Assembly: GCA_964388745.1 (NCBI GenBank)
Contig: CAYMBP010000002.1
Coordinates: 1-64,000, forward strand
Direction: 5' to 3'
Length of the DNA stretch: 64,000 nt
Source of the DNA: CAYMBP01 sp964388745
GTDB taxonomy: Bacteria > Babelota > Babeliae > Babelales > RVW-14
Below the pieces are notes generated by a model that ran no database searches, had not been told where the DNA came from, and saw nothing but the letters and a program-made list of their open reading frames with translations. Shown one piece after another: positions 33,487 through 42,789 of the stretch. The translations under genes and the position numbers were made by a program. Position 1 is the first letter of the stretch. Every line of letters begins with the position of its first letter.

Positions 33487-35397
33487 ATGAAAAATTATTA
33501 CCCCCTTCTACTTGTTTTAATAAGTATTGTTAAGAGTAGCTTTGCTGTAGAATTAGCCGGCAACCTTACTACATTACAAACCAATCTCACTGAACTTCAA
33601 GAAAAGCTTATAGAGCTAAAAAACTCTTTAACGTCAGTTCAAGAAAAACTGATATATGAAGAGTATGAAAAGATTGATCTTTCAAAAATTAATCAACTTT
33701 TTTCAGAAATAAAGCTTGACCCTAAAAAAAATTATATCATTGACAATGACTCTAGCCCTAAAAACATATATGACACCACAGTGAAAATTGCCGAAAATGA
33801 GATTAACAAGATTAGTAGCTATGGAATACACACCGATATCCCAAAGATAATAAATAATGCTAAGAGAAATCACTCTACACTCTTAAAACACTCTCCAAGT
33901 GATGCTCAAACAACGTATACCAGGATATTGAAAATGGTTATCGATAAAATGTCAGAGAAAAATCATCAAATGCTTTTTCTCAATGATAAAAAAGAGCCTG
34001 AAATTTTGGAAAATAAGATTTTTAACGAAGAGTTACAAAAAAATTCCGTCTTACTTTTTTATTTATTGACGAAAATACTAGATAAAGCTTCTAGTATTAA
34101 TACTTTTTTAGAAAATTATAATCACTACAAGAAAAAATACGACTTTAACCTCACATTTTTTGATAAAAAAATGCAAAATCCTTTTATCAAAAAATTTAAA
34201 AAACAAACAATAGTGGAAATCTATTCATCTAAGAATTTTTCTCTAGAAATATCTCAAAAACTTTTAGCGAACATCAAAGAGTGTGGCTTATATAACAATC
34301 AGACCTTTGGTCAGCAAAGTTTAGATAAAGCCCAACCTGAAAAATTTAATTTTTATCCTGCCCATATATTGCTCGACACATTAACAAGAAATATAAAAGC
34401 TAACATTAAAGAAATGGTTGATAATGTAATAAAACATATACAAGATGACTGGAACCTTACTCTTTCTTGGAATGATTCTCCCTCTATCGTTCAGGGAAAC
34501 AACATATCAATTAATGAAATAGTTAAAACATTTTATCCTAATATCTCAATTGAACCTTTATTAAAACATAATGAAAAAAGAGACTCACATAATAGAAAAG
34601 ATGAAAATGGCAAATCTATTCCTGTAGAAAGCAAGATCACTCTTACACCCTTTCGTAATAATTCAGAGAAGGAAACGAAGATATTTAACATTTTTTTCTG
34701 GATGCTTGTTGAAAATTTAAATAACAACCCAGAAATTACAGTGCAAAACATTGAGGCTATTTTTGATTTTTTTGAAAAAAATCACCTTTATGAGGGCATT
34801 GCAAACCCTATATTTATAATTGAGACTAACAAGAATAAGAGAAAATCATCTATACACCCGCATAATTATCTCACAAGCATAGAGACTATAAAGAACAATG
34901 AAATTATAAAAAAGTTAGTGTTACAAAAGATAAGAATGTTAATAGACCTAGATTATAAAAGCGAATTAAGAATGCTCTTCGATGAAAACGTTAAGAAAGG
35001 CTATGCAATGCGATATGACAATCCATATCTCTATAAATTCGTTCAATTTTCTAATATGGACTCTGTTCCAGACGAACAGCAAGAAGAGAAAAATGAAGTT
35101 GACAAAATATTCAACAACATAAGTGATAACACAACCTTTAATCTTTCTACCTACTATAAAGGAAATTACTATATATTCCTTAAAAAAGTAACAAAAAAAC
35201 AACTTAAAACCCTCTATACTGATCAAGATCAAGAAACTTTTTTCAATATTGACTTCTTCACAAAAGATGGACTTAAAGATTATAGAAGCACAATCACAAC
35301 GATCAAAAAGACCATAAAAAAAATCGGAGTCAATTCTGATCATAATAGGGCTCTCAATCTTGTTAACTTCAATAAATTTACAAATGAGGCCCATTAA
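33487..35397 (+). CDS. Large secreted hypothetical protein, 636 aa
   Basis: AAGGAG is seven bases before ATG 33487; an earlier in-frame ATG inside the TPR gene is rejected. The signal peptide is MKNYYPLLLVLISIVKSSFA. A coiled coil (LAGNLTTLQTNLTELQEKLIELKNSLTSVQEKLIYEEYEKI) is followed by a long, Lys/Asn-rich, mostly helical region without recognisable motif. Composition is markedly more AT- and Asn/Lys-biased than in the neighbouring murG-like gene. It sits at the end of the DciA-TPR unit and two bases before murG. Function unknown. Confidence 0.72.
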   Translation: MKNYYPLLLVLISIVKSSFAVELAGNLTTLQTNLTELQEKLIELKNSLTSVQEKLIYEEYEKIDLSKINQLFSEIKLDPKKNYIIDNDSSPKNIYDTTVKIAENEINKISSYGIHTDIPKIINNAKRNHSTLLKHSPSDAQTTYTRILKMVIDKMSEKNHQMLFLNDKKEPEILENKIFNEELQKNSVLLFYLLTKILDKASSINTFLENYNHYKKKYDFNLTFFDKKMQNPFIKKFKKQTIVEIYSSKNFSLEISQKLLANIKECGLYNNQTFGQQSLDKAQPEKFNFYPAHILLDTLTRNIKANIKEMVDNVIKHIQDDWNLTLSWNDSPSIVQGNNISINEIVKTFYPNISIEPLLKHNEKRDSHNRKDENGKSIPVESKITLTPFRNNSEKETKIFNIFFWMLVENLNNNPEITVQNIEAIFDFFEKNHLYEGIANPIFIIETNKNKRKSSIHPHNYLTSIETIKNNEIIKKLVLQKIRMLIDLDYKSELRMLFDENVKKGYAMRYDNPYLYKFVQFSNMDSVPDEQQEEKNEVDKIFNNISDNTTFNLSTYYKGNYYIFLKKVTKKQLKTLYTDQDQETFFNIDFFTKDGLKDYRSTITTIKKTIKKIGVNSDHNRALNLVNFNKFTNEAH

Positions 35398-35399
35398 TT

Positions 35400-36359
35400 A
35401 TGCATAATCACCAGACAAAACCAGACATCATCGTTATCGCATCAGAATCAGGCGGGCATATTCTGCCCGCTCTCACACTCGCCCAACAAGAACAGGCAAA
35501 GGGCAACAGCGTAACTTTTATCTCTGGCTCACACCGACTTGATCACCAACTGGTTACCGCACAACCCTACCTTAATGCAATCATTCGCCTGAAACTCGCC
35601 AAGCGCACCAGCAAGCTCATGCTCCCACTCATCTTTTGCCAACTTATTTTTTCCTTTTTCAAAAGCTTACGGCTACTCATCCGCCACCGACCTAAAAAAG
35701 TTATCTCAACCGGCGGCTTGATTGCCCTTCCCGTCTGCTTTGCCGCAGCCCTACTACGTATCCCACGAGACGTACACGAACTCAATGCCGTGCCTGGCAT
35801 GGCGGTTAACGCCCTACTGCCAACACTCAATTATTTTTACAGTCCCTTTGTTCATCATCATCCAAAATGGCGCCAGTCAGAATACCCCCTGAGAAAAGAG
35901 ATTCTTACCCAACCAAAAAAACCACTTACGCACAACAAACAATTGTGCTTATTTGTTCAGGGAGGCTCACAAGGCTCGGTCTCATTAAATAACCTTGTTT
36001 TACGCTCTCTTGAGCATTATGAAGACAAAGATGCCCTTTTTATTGCCCATCAAACAGGTGCTCATGATGTAAAACGCATCATGAGCTGGTATGAGCAGCA
36101 CAATATTGCCGCTCACGTTTTTACCTTTGAACAAAATCTTGCTTGTTACTACGCTACTGCAAATCTAATTATCAGCCGTGCAGGGGCTGGATCACTTTTT
36201 GAAATTATTGCCTGGAAAAAGCAGGCAATAATCATCCCCCTTGTTGCTGGCACCACATCGCACCAAGTTGATAATGCACGAGCAATGGCACAAATATATC
36301 CTACACTCATTACGGTTCATCACGGAGAAGAAAAGATCAACATTATCACCCAAAAGTAA
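35400..36359 (+). CDS. murG: MurG-like glycosyltransferase, short C-terminus
   Basis: MurG adds GlcNAc to lipid I to make lipid II. Seen: N-terminal SGGHILPALTLAQ (GGTGGHxxPA-like loop, one Gly shorter), VISTGGLIALPVCFAAALL, the HELNAVPGMAVN loop (HEQNavpG in MurG), FVQGGSQGS, FTFEQNLACYYATANLIISRAGAGSLFEI (the RAGA donor site) and IPLVAGTTSHQVDNARAM (compare HQxxNA). The length of 319 aa against ~355 reflects a missing C-terminal helical segment; no lost continuation is seen in other frames. GAGG lies 11 bases before the start. Confidence 0.85.
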   Translation: MHNHQTKPDIIVIASESGGHILPALTLAQQEQAKGNSVTFISGSHRLDHQLVTAQPYLNAIIRLKLAKRTSKLMLPLIFCQLIFSFFKSLRLLIRHRPKKVISTGGLIALPVCFAAALLRIPRDVHELNAVPGMAVNALLPTLNYFYSPFVHHHPKWRQSEYPLRKEILTQPKKPLTHNKQLCLFVQGGSQGSVSLNNLVLRSLEHYEDKDALFIAHQTGAHDVKRIMSWYEQHNIAAHVFTFEQNLACYYATANLIISRAGAGSLFEIIAWKKQAIIIPLVAGTTSHQVDNARAMAQIYPTLITVHHGEEKINIITQK

Positions 36360-36582
36360 ATCATTCTCAAGAATAAGAAAAGTACTGAAGTATAAAAAAA
36401 TTACTTTTTTGATCATTATTTACTCTTAAATTATCATTTTTAAAAAATCAACTTCATTACTCAGCAACTAAGGTAAATATATTTTTTTAAAAACAAGTGA
36501 AAATGATAGATAATTATGTTATGATTATTTTGGCCAATTTAAAGATAAACCTATATCAACAGCTCACTTATAGAGGAATCCC

Positions 36583-37380
36583 ATGTATCCACAGTTGTTT
36601 CACCTATACGGTCCAATATGGATTCATAGCTATGGAACTATGATTGCTTTAGGCTTTGTTCTTTTTCTTGCGGTTTCCTACTATCATCCTCTTCGAGCAA
36701 AAATAACATCATCAGATGATTATTTTTCTGTTCTTTTTATAGGTCTTTTAACAGGCATCATTGGCGGACGAATTGGCTTTGTAGTAACACATCTTGACTT
36801 TTTTATACATAACTGGACAGAAATATTTTTATTGTGGACAGGAGGATTTACCTCACAAGGAGCAATTATCTCAATTGCCTTTGTTGTACCATGGTACTTG
36901 CACTATAAAAAGATACCGCTTCTGCCCTTTCTTGATCTTGCTGCAATTCATGCACCGCTTTTACAAGCGGTTGGGCGGCTTGGCTGCCTTTTTGCAGGCT
37001 GCTGTTATGGCGCATCTGCAGCAGCAACCACACCTCTTGCTGTTATTTTTACTAATCCAAACGGCTCTGGGCCTCTTTTTACACCTCTTTATCCTATTCA
37101 ACTCTATACAAGTGTAGCCTCATTACTTTTTTTTATGATGCTATACACACTCTCTTTCAAGTCTCGATTGCTTCCTGGTCTTCTTGCATTTATATATCTT
37201 TTTGCTGAAAGTGGCCTACGATTCACTACCGATTTTTGGCGTGGAGATAGGGAAAAACTTTATTTTATCAAACATATTTTATTATCACAGTCACAAATTA
37301 CTTCATTTGTTGTTATGAGTATTTCATGTATAGGAATACTCCTTATTTTTTTCAATCATTACCGTTCTAGAAAGAACTAA
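36583..37380 (+). CDS. lgt: Prolipoprotein diacylglyceryl transferase
   Basis: Lgt transfers diacylglycerol to the lipobox cysteine of prolipoproteins. The 265-aa protein has seven hydrophobic segments, GGRIGFVV, GRLGCLFAGCCYG, HPTQLYE-like YPIQLYTS, and a C-terminal GLRFTTDFWRGD. In the loop GGFTSQGAIIS a Gln takes the place of His103 of E. coli (GGMSFHG). That His is not universal in the wider family, so activity may be retained. GAGGAA is six bases before the start. Predicted lipoproteins in the window would be its substrates. Confidence 0.9.
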   Translation: MYPQLFHLYGPIWIHSYGTMIALGFVLFLAVSYYHPLRAKITSSDDYFSVLFIGLLTGIIGGRIGFVVTHLDFFIHNWTEIFLLWTGGFTSQGAIISIAFVVPWYLHYKKIPLLPFLDLAAIHAPLLQAVGRLGCLFAGCCYGASAAATTPLAVIFTNPNGSGPLFTPLYPIQLYTSVASLLFFMMLYTLSFKSRLLPGLLAFIYLFAESGLRFTTDFWRGDREKLYFIKHILLSQSQITSFVVMSISCIGILLIFFNHYRSRKN

Positions 37381-37394
37381 AGCTTTAAGTACCC

Positions 37395-39215
37395 ATGTCA
37401 ACTATCTTTGATTACATCAGGCTTCATATTCCGATTCTTGATGTGGTAAGTGAATACGTCACACTCAAACCTGCCGGTAGCTACTGGAAAGGCCCATGCC
37501 CTTTTCATAAAGAGACCGATGCCTCGTTTACCGTCAGCCCAGATAAAGCAATTTTTTACTGTTTTGGATGTCAGGCAAGTGGCGACGTCATTGGTTTTAT
37601 TGCCAAAAAAGAGACGCTCAATCAGGGCGAAGCAGCACAACACATTATAGAACAGCGCGGACTTGATGTCCCTCAAGATATTCTCTCACGATCGAACCTT
37701 ACTAATCATACAGGCAAACGATTAAGTGCATTTTCTTCATGTGACGCTTTTGCTTTATGGGCAAATGAACAATTTAAACAATCAGTTGTTGCCCAAAATT
37801 ATTGTAAAAAACGAGGAATTGATCTTGCGAGCGCCCTTTCATTTGGTATTGGCTATGTACCAAGCGGTAATCGAGCAATCAATAAATGCATTAAAGCTCT
37901 TCACTTAAACGGCGGCGTTGTTAACGATCTTATCTCTATTGGAATTTTTTTTGAAGGCCATAATGGACTTCACTCTCCCTTTGAAGAGCGAATCATCTTT
38001 CCAATTAAAGACCATTCAAATAGAGTCTGTGGCTTTGGTGGACGTATTTTTAAAACTGAAGATACACGAGCAAAGTACTACAATAGTAAAGAATCAGACC
38101 TTTTTTCTAAAGGAAAGGTGCTCTTCGGTCTTGATCGAGCAAAAACAAGCATTCAACAAAAGCAAACTGTTTTTCTTGTTGAAGGATATCTTGACTGCCT
38201 CATGATGGTAAGCAATGGATATCATAACACAGTTGCAACCCTCGGCACAGCCTGCACAATAGATCATCTTAAACTATTAGCTCGCTTTGCAAATAAAGTC
38301 TACATCTTATTTGACGGTGATGCAGCAGGGAAAAAAGCTGTCGCTCGACTTACTCAGCTCTGCTGGGAAGTAAACCTTGAATTATTTGTCATACAACTTC
38401 CAAATAATCATGACCCAGCCTCATTTCTTCAAGAAAATCAAGACCTGACTCCTTTTATTAATCAGGCTTTAACTATTTTTAGCTTTTTTATAGAAATACA
38501 ATCTGAAAATTTTTCAAAAAAGCCGCTTGCTGAAAAAGTTGCGGCGGCAGAAACAATTGTATCATTAATCACACAAATAGAAGACCCCCTCAAGAAAGAC
38601 CTTTTGCTTCAAGAGGCAAGTTCAGCAACAAGTATTCCATATAATATACTTAAAGAAAAATCAATTAAAAGACAAAAGCCAAGAAACTTTACAAAAGGCA
38701 ATTCACCAGCTAAAATTAATTTGACGACTTCTCAACCAGCAAAGTCAAGTCTACATAGCCAGTGTAATGAAACAGCAGCAGATATTCACCGTATTGAAAA
38801 GCTTATTTTTGCTCTTATTGTAAGCGGGAATACAAAGAATAAAATATTGGAGCTTGAAGCAGAGTTGATTCCTCACTTTTCAGAAAAAATTAAATCTTAT
38901 CTGAAAGCGTGGCAAAAGTTTGTACAAAACAATGCTCATGAAAAATTAACACTTAGCTCTTTTATTGAGCAAATTGACAAAAATGATCGAGAGTGGCTTT
39001 TACGAGCAAGTATGACTTATGAACAAGATGATTTAGAGCTTGTTTTTCGCCAGCTTGTTGGTCAATTTTGTAAACACAATTGGAAAAACATTATTCGTGA
39101 TCTCAAAGAACAAATGCACCAAGCGCATAAAGATCAAGATGTAGATCAATTAAATAGGTTATTTACAACATTTTCCTCTTTAAAACGGGATATTCAAAGC
39201 AGGGGGCTGATATGA
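37395..39215 (+). CDS. dnaG: DNA primase
   Basis: DnaG makes RNA primers at the replication fork. The 606-aa protein has the CHC2 zinc finger (Cys35, His38, Cys56, Cys59), the core with GFGGRIF and KYYNSKES, and a TOPRIM domain (FLVEGYLDCLMM, ILFDGDAAGKKA). The C-terminal helicase-binding domain spans about residues 450-606. It follows lgt by 14 bases and overlaps the sigma factor gene by 4 bases, preserving the dnaG-rpoD half of the classical rpsU-dnaG-rpoD operon. Confidence 0.96.
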   Translation: MSTIFDYIRLHIPILDVVSEYVTLKPAGSYWKGPCPFHKETDASFTVSPDKAIFYCFGCQASGDVIGFIAKKETLNQGEAAQHIIEQRGLDVPQDILSRSNLTNHTGKRLSAFSSCDAFALWANEQFKQSVVAQNYCKKRGIDLASALSFGIGYVPSGNRAINKCIKALHLNGGVVNDLISIGIFFEGHNGLHSPFEERIIFPIKDHSNRVCGFGGRIFKTEDTRAKYYNSKESDLFSKGKVLFGLDRAKTSIQQKQTVFLVEGYLDCLMMVSNGYHNTVATLGTACTIDHLKLLARFANKVYILFDGDAAGKKAVARLTQLCWEVNLELFVIQLPNNHDPASFLQENQDLTPFINQALTIFSFFIEIQSENFSKKPLAEKVAAAETIVSLITQIEDPLKKDLLLQEASSATSIPYNILKEKSIKRQKPRNFTKGNSPAKINLTTSQPAKSSLHSQCNETAADIHRIEKLIFALIVSGNTKNKILELEAELIPHFSEKIKSYLKAWQKFVQNNAHEKLTLSSFIEQIDKNDREWLLRASMTYEQDDLELVFRQLVGQFCKHNWKNIIRDLKEQMHQAHKDQDVDQLNRLFTTFSSLKRDIQSRGLI

Positions 39216-41422
39216 CCATTAAAAAAAATCCAACACCAAAAAAAAAGACAAGCTCTAAAAAAGCAACATCTTCAAAAAAAATAGATGCTACTCGCTCATC
39301 AGTGACAAAAAAGAAATCATCAACAGATAAAAAAATATTGAAAAAAGTAGCAACTAAAAAAAGCACAGCTCCTAAAAATGTCTCTAAAAAAACAAGCTCT
39401 ACAAAACAAGCTGTTACCAAAAAACAATCAACCCCAACAAAAACAACTACCTCAAGATCAAAAGTTGTAAAAAAGATTTCTAAAAAAACAGCAACATCTC
39501 ACGCTGCAGCACTTAAACAAGCAACAAGCGCTATTAAAAAAGTATCATCTCGCAAATCCTCCTCCAAGCAAGAAGTAACCAATGACAAAGTTGTATCACT
39601 TAAAAGCATTGAAAAGCAGCTTGAAAGCCTTATTGAGCGAGGTCGGACAGACGGAGTGTTGACCTTTGAAGATCTTGCAATGTTCAGCCAAAAACATCGA
39701 CTCAATGAAGAAGATGCAAATGAACTGTTTCAGATATTTGAAAAAGAAAATATAGATCTTATTTCACAAGAAGAGCTTGATAACTCATCGCATGTATTTG
39801 AAGCACTTGACGAGGAGTCTGCTCACCGATATGATGGCCTCAAACAGAATATTGCCTCATCTCTTGAAGCAACTGAACTATCGAGTGAACTTTCTGAAGA
39901 TGAAGTTTTCAATGATAAAGAAATTGAAAAAATTAAAAGTGGTCTTGAGCCAAGCCAGCTCAATGATCCTGTTAAACTTTATCTCAAAGAAATTGGTAAA
40001 ATACCACTGCTAAATAAAACAACAGAAAAAATGATTGCTGATAAAATAGCAGAAGGGAAAAAAGAGGCAATTAATGCTATTGCTCAATTTCCATTTGTTG
40101 CCAAAGAATTTCTTAATATGGAAGATCGCATTCATCGAGACCCTCTCTTTTTGAAAGATGTTATTCAATTCTCAGACTTTGATGAAGACAATTCTCCAAA
40201 ATTTGAAGAAGAAAAGCAAAAATTTCTTTCAGCGATTCATGGTATTCGAGATATTATAGCCAATGAAGATAAAATCTATCGATCTTATAAAGGAAAGCTT
40301 GACAACCCTTCCAAAAAGAAAGAAATGCTTAAAAAAGTTGAAGATAATAAAAAAGCCGTTGTTCAAGCTATTGAGGATATTAAAATCTCAAATAAGCAAA
40401 TTCGACGCTTTGGTAAAAAAATTGAAAAAATAATTAAAAAAATAGCTGATCGCATTAATGAAATAGAAATAGCAGACGAGAAGCTTATCTTTTATCGTGG
40501 GCTTAAAAGTAAGCGACCAGATGATGAAGAGACCATCAATACTCTCGAAACAAGCCAGCGTACAGCCGCAAAGCTCATAAAAAAAACTGAAGGCGAAGCG
40601 GGTATTAGCAAAGAACGAATTGATGAACTATATAATCAATTTTTGATTGCTCAAAATAAAGATAAACAAGCTAAAGATGACCTAGCACGAGCTAACCTTA
40701 GACTTGTAGTTAATATCGCCAAAAAATATATTAATCGAGGCTTGCATTTTCTTGATCTAATTCAAGAAGGTAATATTGGTCTTTTAAAAGCTGTTGAAAA
40801 ATTTGAGTTTGAACGAGGATTTAAGTTTTCAACCTATGCAACCTGGTGGATTCGTCAGGCAATTACTCGAGCAATTGCTGATCAATCAAGAACAATACGA
40901 GTCCCTGTTCACATGGTTGAAACCTTAAGTAAAATTAACAAAATTACACGTGCTTATGTTCAAGAAGAGGGACGAGAGCCAACATACGCAGAGCTTGCCA
41001 AAGAACTTAATCTTGATGAAAAGAAAATCAAAAATATTATCAAAATTTCTAAAGAGCCTGTCTCACTTGAAACACCTGTTGGCGATAGTGATGACACCTA
41101 TCTCAAAGATTTTATTGAAGATGACAATGACTATACACCTGTTGATGCCGTTGTTAATGATGACTTGAAAGAAAAAGTTCGTGAAATTCTTAAAACACTC
41201 ACCCCTCGCGAAGAAAAAGTCCTCAAGATGCGCTTTGGGATTGACGTTGCCTCAGAACACACCCTTGAAGAGGTAGGAAAAGATTTTTCTGTTACTCGTG
41301 AACGTATTAGGCAAATTGAAGTAAAGGCCCTGCGTAAACTTCGACATCCATCACGCAGCAAACGACTTCAGAGCTTTTTCGACAAAGAGTTTGATATCGC
41401 TCCAAATGATACCATTGAATAA
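39212..41422 (+). CDS. rpoD: Primary sigma-70 factor with Lys-rich N-terminal tail
   Basis: It directs RNA polymerase to housekeeping promoters. After ~125 residues of Lys/Ser/Thr-rich sequence (many KK pairs, no acidic runs) come region 1.1 (~129-185), region 1.2 (DPVKLYLKEIGKIPLL), a long non-conserved insert, region 2 (RLVVNIAKKYINRGLHFLDLI, KFSTYATWWIRQAITRAI), region 3 and region 4 (EEVGKDFSVTRERIRQIE). Total 736 aa against 613 in E. coli; the basic tail accounts for most of the excess. The tail resembles histone H1-type low complexity, which is unusual for RpoD. ATGA overlap with dnaG. Confidence 0.95.
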   Translation: MTIKKNPTPKKKTSSKKATSSKKIDATRSSVTKKKSSTDKKILKKVATKKSTAPKNVSKKTSSTKQAVTKKQSTPTKTTTSRSKVVKKISKKTATSHAAALKQATSAIKKVSSRKSSSKQEVTNDKVVSLKSIEKQLESLIERGRTDGVLTFEDLAMFSQKHRLNEEDANELFQIFEKENIDLISQEELDNSSHVFEALDEESAHRYDGLKQNIASSLEATELSSELSEDEVFNDKEIEKIKSGLEPSQLNDPVKLYLKEIGKIPLLNKTTEKMIADKIAEGKKEAINAIAQFPFVAKEFLNMEDRIHRDPLFLKDVIQFSDFDEDNSPKFEEEKQKFLSAIHGIRDIIANEDKIYRSYKGKLDNPSKKKEMLKKVEDNKKAVVQAIEDIKISNKQIRRFGKKIEKIIKKIADRINEIEIADEKLIFYRGLKSKRPDDEETINTLETSQRTAAKLIKKTEGEAGISKERIDELYNQFLIAQNKDKQAKDDLARANLRLVVNIAKKYINRGLHFLDLIQEGNIGLLKAVEKFEFERGFKFSTYATWWIRQAITRAIADQSRTIRVPVHMVETLSKINKITRAYVQEEGREPTYAELAKELNLDEKKIKNIIKISKEPVSLETPVGDSDDTYLKDFIEDDNDYTPVDAVVNDDLKEKVREILKTLTPREEKVLKMRFGIDVASEHTLEEVGKDFSVTRERIRQIEVKALRKLRHPSRSKRLQSFFDKEFDIAPNDTIE

Positions 41423-41426
41423 TGCT

Positions 41427-41448
41427 ATAGGGCCCTATAGGGCCCTTC
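41427..41448 (+). terminator. GGGCCC palindrome after rpoD
   Basis: AGGGCCC-TATA-GGGCCCT forms a perfect 7-bp stem five bases after the rpoD stop. It has only a short T-rich follow-up (TTCTCTT). Confidence 0.55.
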
Positions 41449-41469
41449 TCTTAAAAAGGAGAAATCAGC

Positions 41470-42591
41470 ATGCGCATCGCCCACTTTATCACAAGCCTGA
41501 CAATTGGAGGCGCAGAACGAGCACTCTACAATCGCTTAGCACACAAAAATATGCAAGGACACGATCACTTCATTATCTATCTCTATGACGGACCAATTCG
41601 CTTCAAGATAGAGTCTCTTGGTATTCAGACTCATCAACTTTCTTACTCAAAACTTAAGTATACTCCAGATATACTTGCAAAATTGATCTCGCAAATCAAA
41701 ACTTATCAACCAGATATTATCCATACTGCACTTTGGTCTGCAAACACCCTGGGTAGAATTGCTGGAAAAATAACAGGTATTCCTGTAATTTCTGATTTAC
41801 ATGGCAAAAGCAGTCATGAAGGACGCTTTAGAAATATAATTGAACGGCAAACCTACGGACTATCCCATACCCTCATCGCAGTAAGTGAGAGCGTTGCACA
41901 AGATTATACAAAAAACATTTTACATTATTCAAAAAAGAAAAAGTCTCGGCTTGTAACCATTCCTAATGGCATAGACTTTCAACAAATTTCACAATCAAAA
42001 TCGATTTCAAGAAAATCTCTCGGCTTTGATGATAATCATTTTATCATTGGCGCTATTGGCCGCCTTGAACCAATCAAAAATTATCACTTACTAATCAACT
42101 CACTTTCAGACTTGCGAACGTTTTTACCTACAAAAATAATGAGAAACATTCGCATTTGTCTTGTTGGTGATGGCAGTGAACGAAAAAAGCTTGAGCTGAC
42201 CATCCAAGAATTACAACTTGAAGATATTGTTTTTTTTGCAGGAGAGCAAGACAACCCGCATGATTGGTACCCTCTTTTTGATTGTTTCACTTTGTCATCA
42301 TTTTCTGAAGGACTATCAATTGCACTACTTGAAGCTCTTGCACATACTATTCCAATTGTCACAACTAATGATACACTAAAGCATGACGTAATCACTCACC
42401 AAGAACACGGCTTAATTGTTACTGAAAAAAAAAGTGAAGCGTTTGCCAGGGCTCTTGCCAAACTCATCACCAACCAACAACTTAAAAAACATATGAAAAA
42501 GGCAATCAAAAAACATATTGCTCAATTTGACCTTGGAATATCACTACAAAAATATAACCATTTATACAAGACCATTTGCAAAAAAAATTGA
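41470..42591 (+). CDS. GT4-family glycosyltransferase
   Basis: A 373-aa GT-B enzyme. The N-terminal domain begins RIAHFITSLTIGGAERALYN (GGAE motif). The C-terminal domain has AIGRLEPIKNYHLLINSL, CLVGDGSERKKLE and FTLSSFSEGLSIALLEALAHTIPIVTTND, which holds the E-x7-E donor site of GT4 enzymes. The GGAER and EGxSxALLEA wording is typical for polysaccharide or lipopolysaccharide sugar transferases. Acceptor and donor are unknown. AAGGAG precedes the ATG; it stands alone between rpoD and truA. Confidence 0.85.
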   Translation: MRIAHFITSLTIGGAERALYNRLAHKNMQGHDHFIIYLYDGPIRFKIESLGIQTHQLSYSKLKYTPDILAKLISQIKTYQPDIIHTALWSANTLGRIAGKITGIPVISDLHGKSSHEGRFRNIIERQTYGLSHTLIAVSESVAQDYTKNILHYSKKKKSRLVTIPNGIDFQQISQSKSISRKSLGFDDNHFIIGAIGRLEPIKNYHLLINSLSDLRTFLPTKIMRNIRICLVGDGSERKKLELTIQELQLEDIVFFAGEQDNPHDWYPLFDCFTLSSFSEGLSIALLEALAHTIPIVTTNDTLKHDVITHQEHGLIVTEKKSEAFARALAKLITNQQLKKHMKKAIKKHIAQFDLGISLQKYNHLYKTICKKN

Positions 42592-42752
42592 CATGACAAA
42601 TGATATTATAAAAAATTTTTGAGGAATTTTAATCAAAATTTTCATCTTGAAATCAACAAAAAACTTTAAAAAATATTTGCTTTTTTTATTTTGATCATGT
42701 ACATTTAGGTCATCAAGTAAATCAACTACTTAATTTAGATAACCTCCATTTC

Positions 42753-42787
42753 CCCTGTCCAAGACGTTCGTCTGGATGGGGGTTTTT
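42753..42787 (+). terminator. Terminator hairpin directly ahead of truA
   Basis: CCCC, TCCA and GAC pair with GTC, TGGA and GGGG across small bulges, with a T5 tract after the stem. The 3' arm (GGGGG, 42778-42782) is also the only Shine-Dalgarno-like element for the TTG start of truA. Confidence 0.7.
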
Positions 42788-42789
42788 AA

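Noticed and set aside
34966..35394. 142-codon minus-strand ORF
   Set aside because: It is antisense to the well-supported 636-aa secreted protein and is Phe/Ile/Cys-rich, as expected from an AT-rich shadow frame.
41427..41448. GGGCCC repeats as an attachment or recombination site
   Set aside because: They form a simple 7-bp hairpin directly after rpoD with no integrase or mobile gene nearby.
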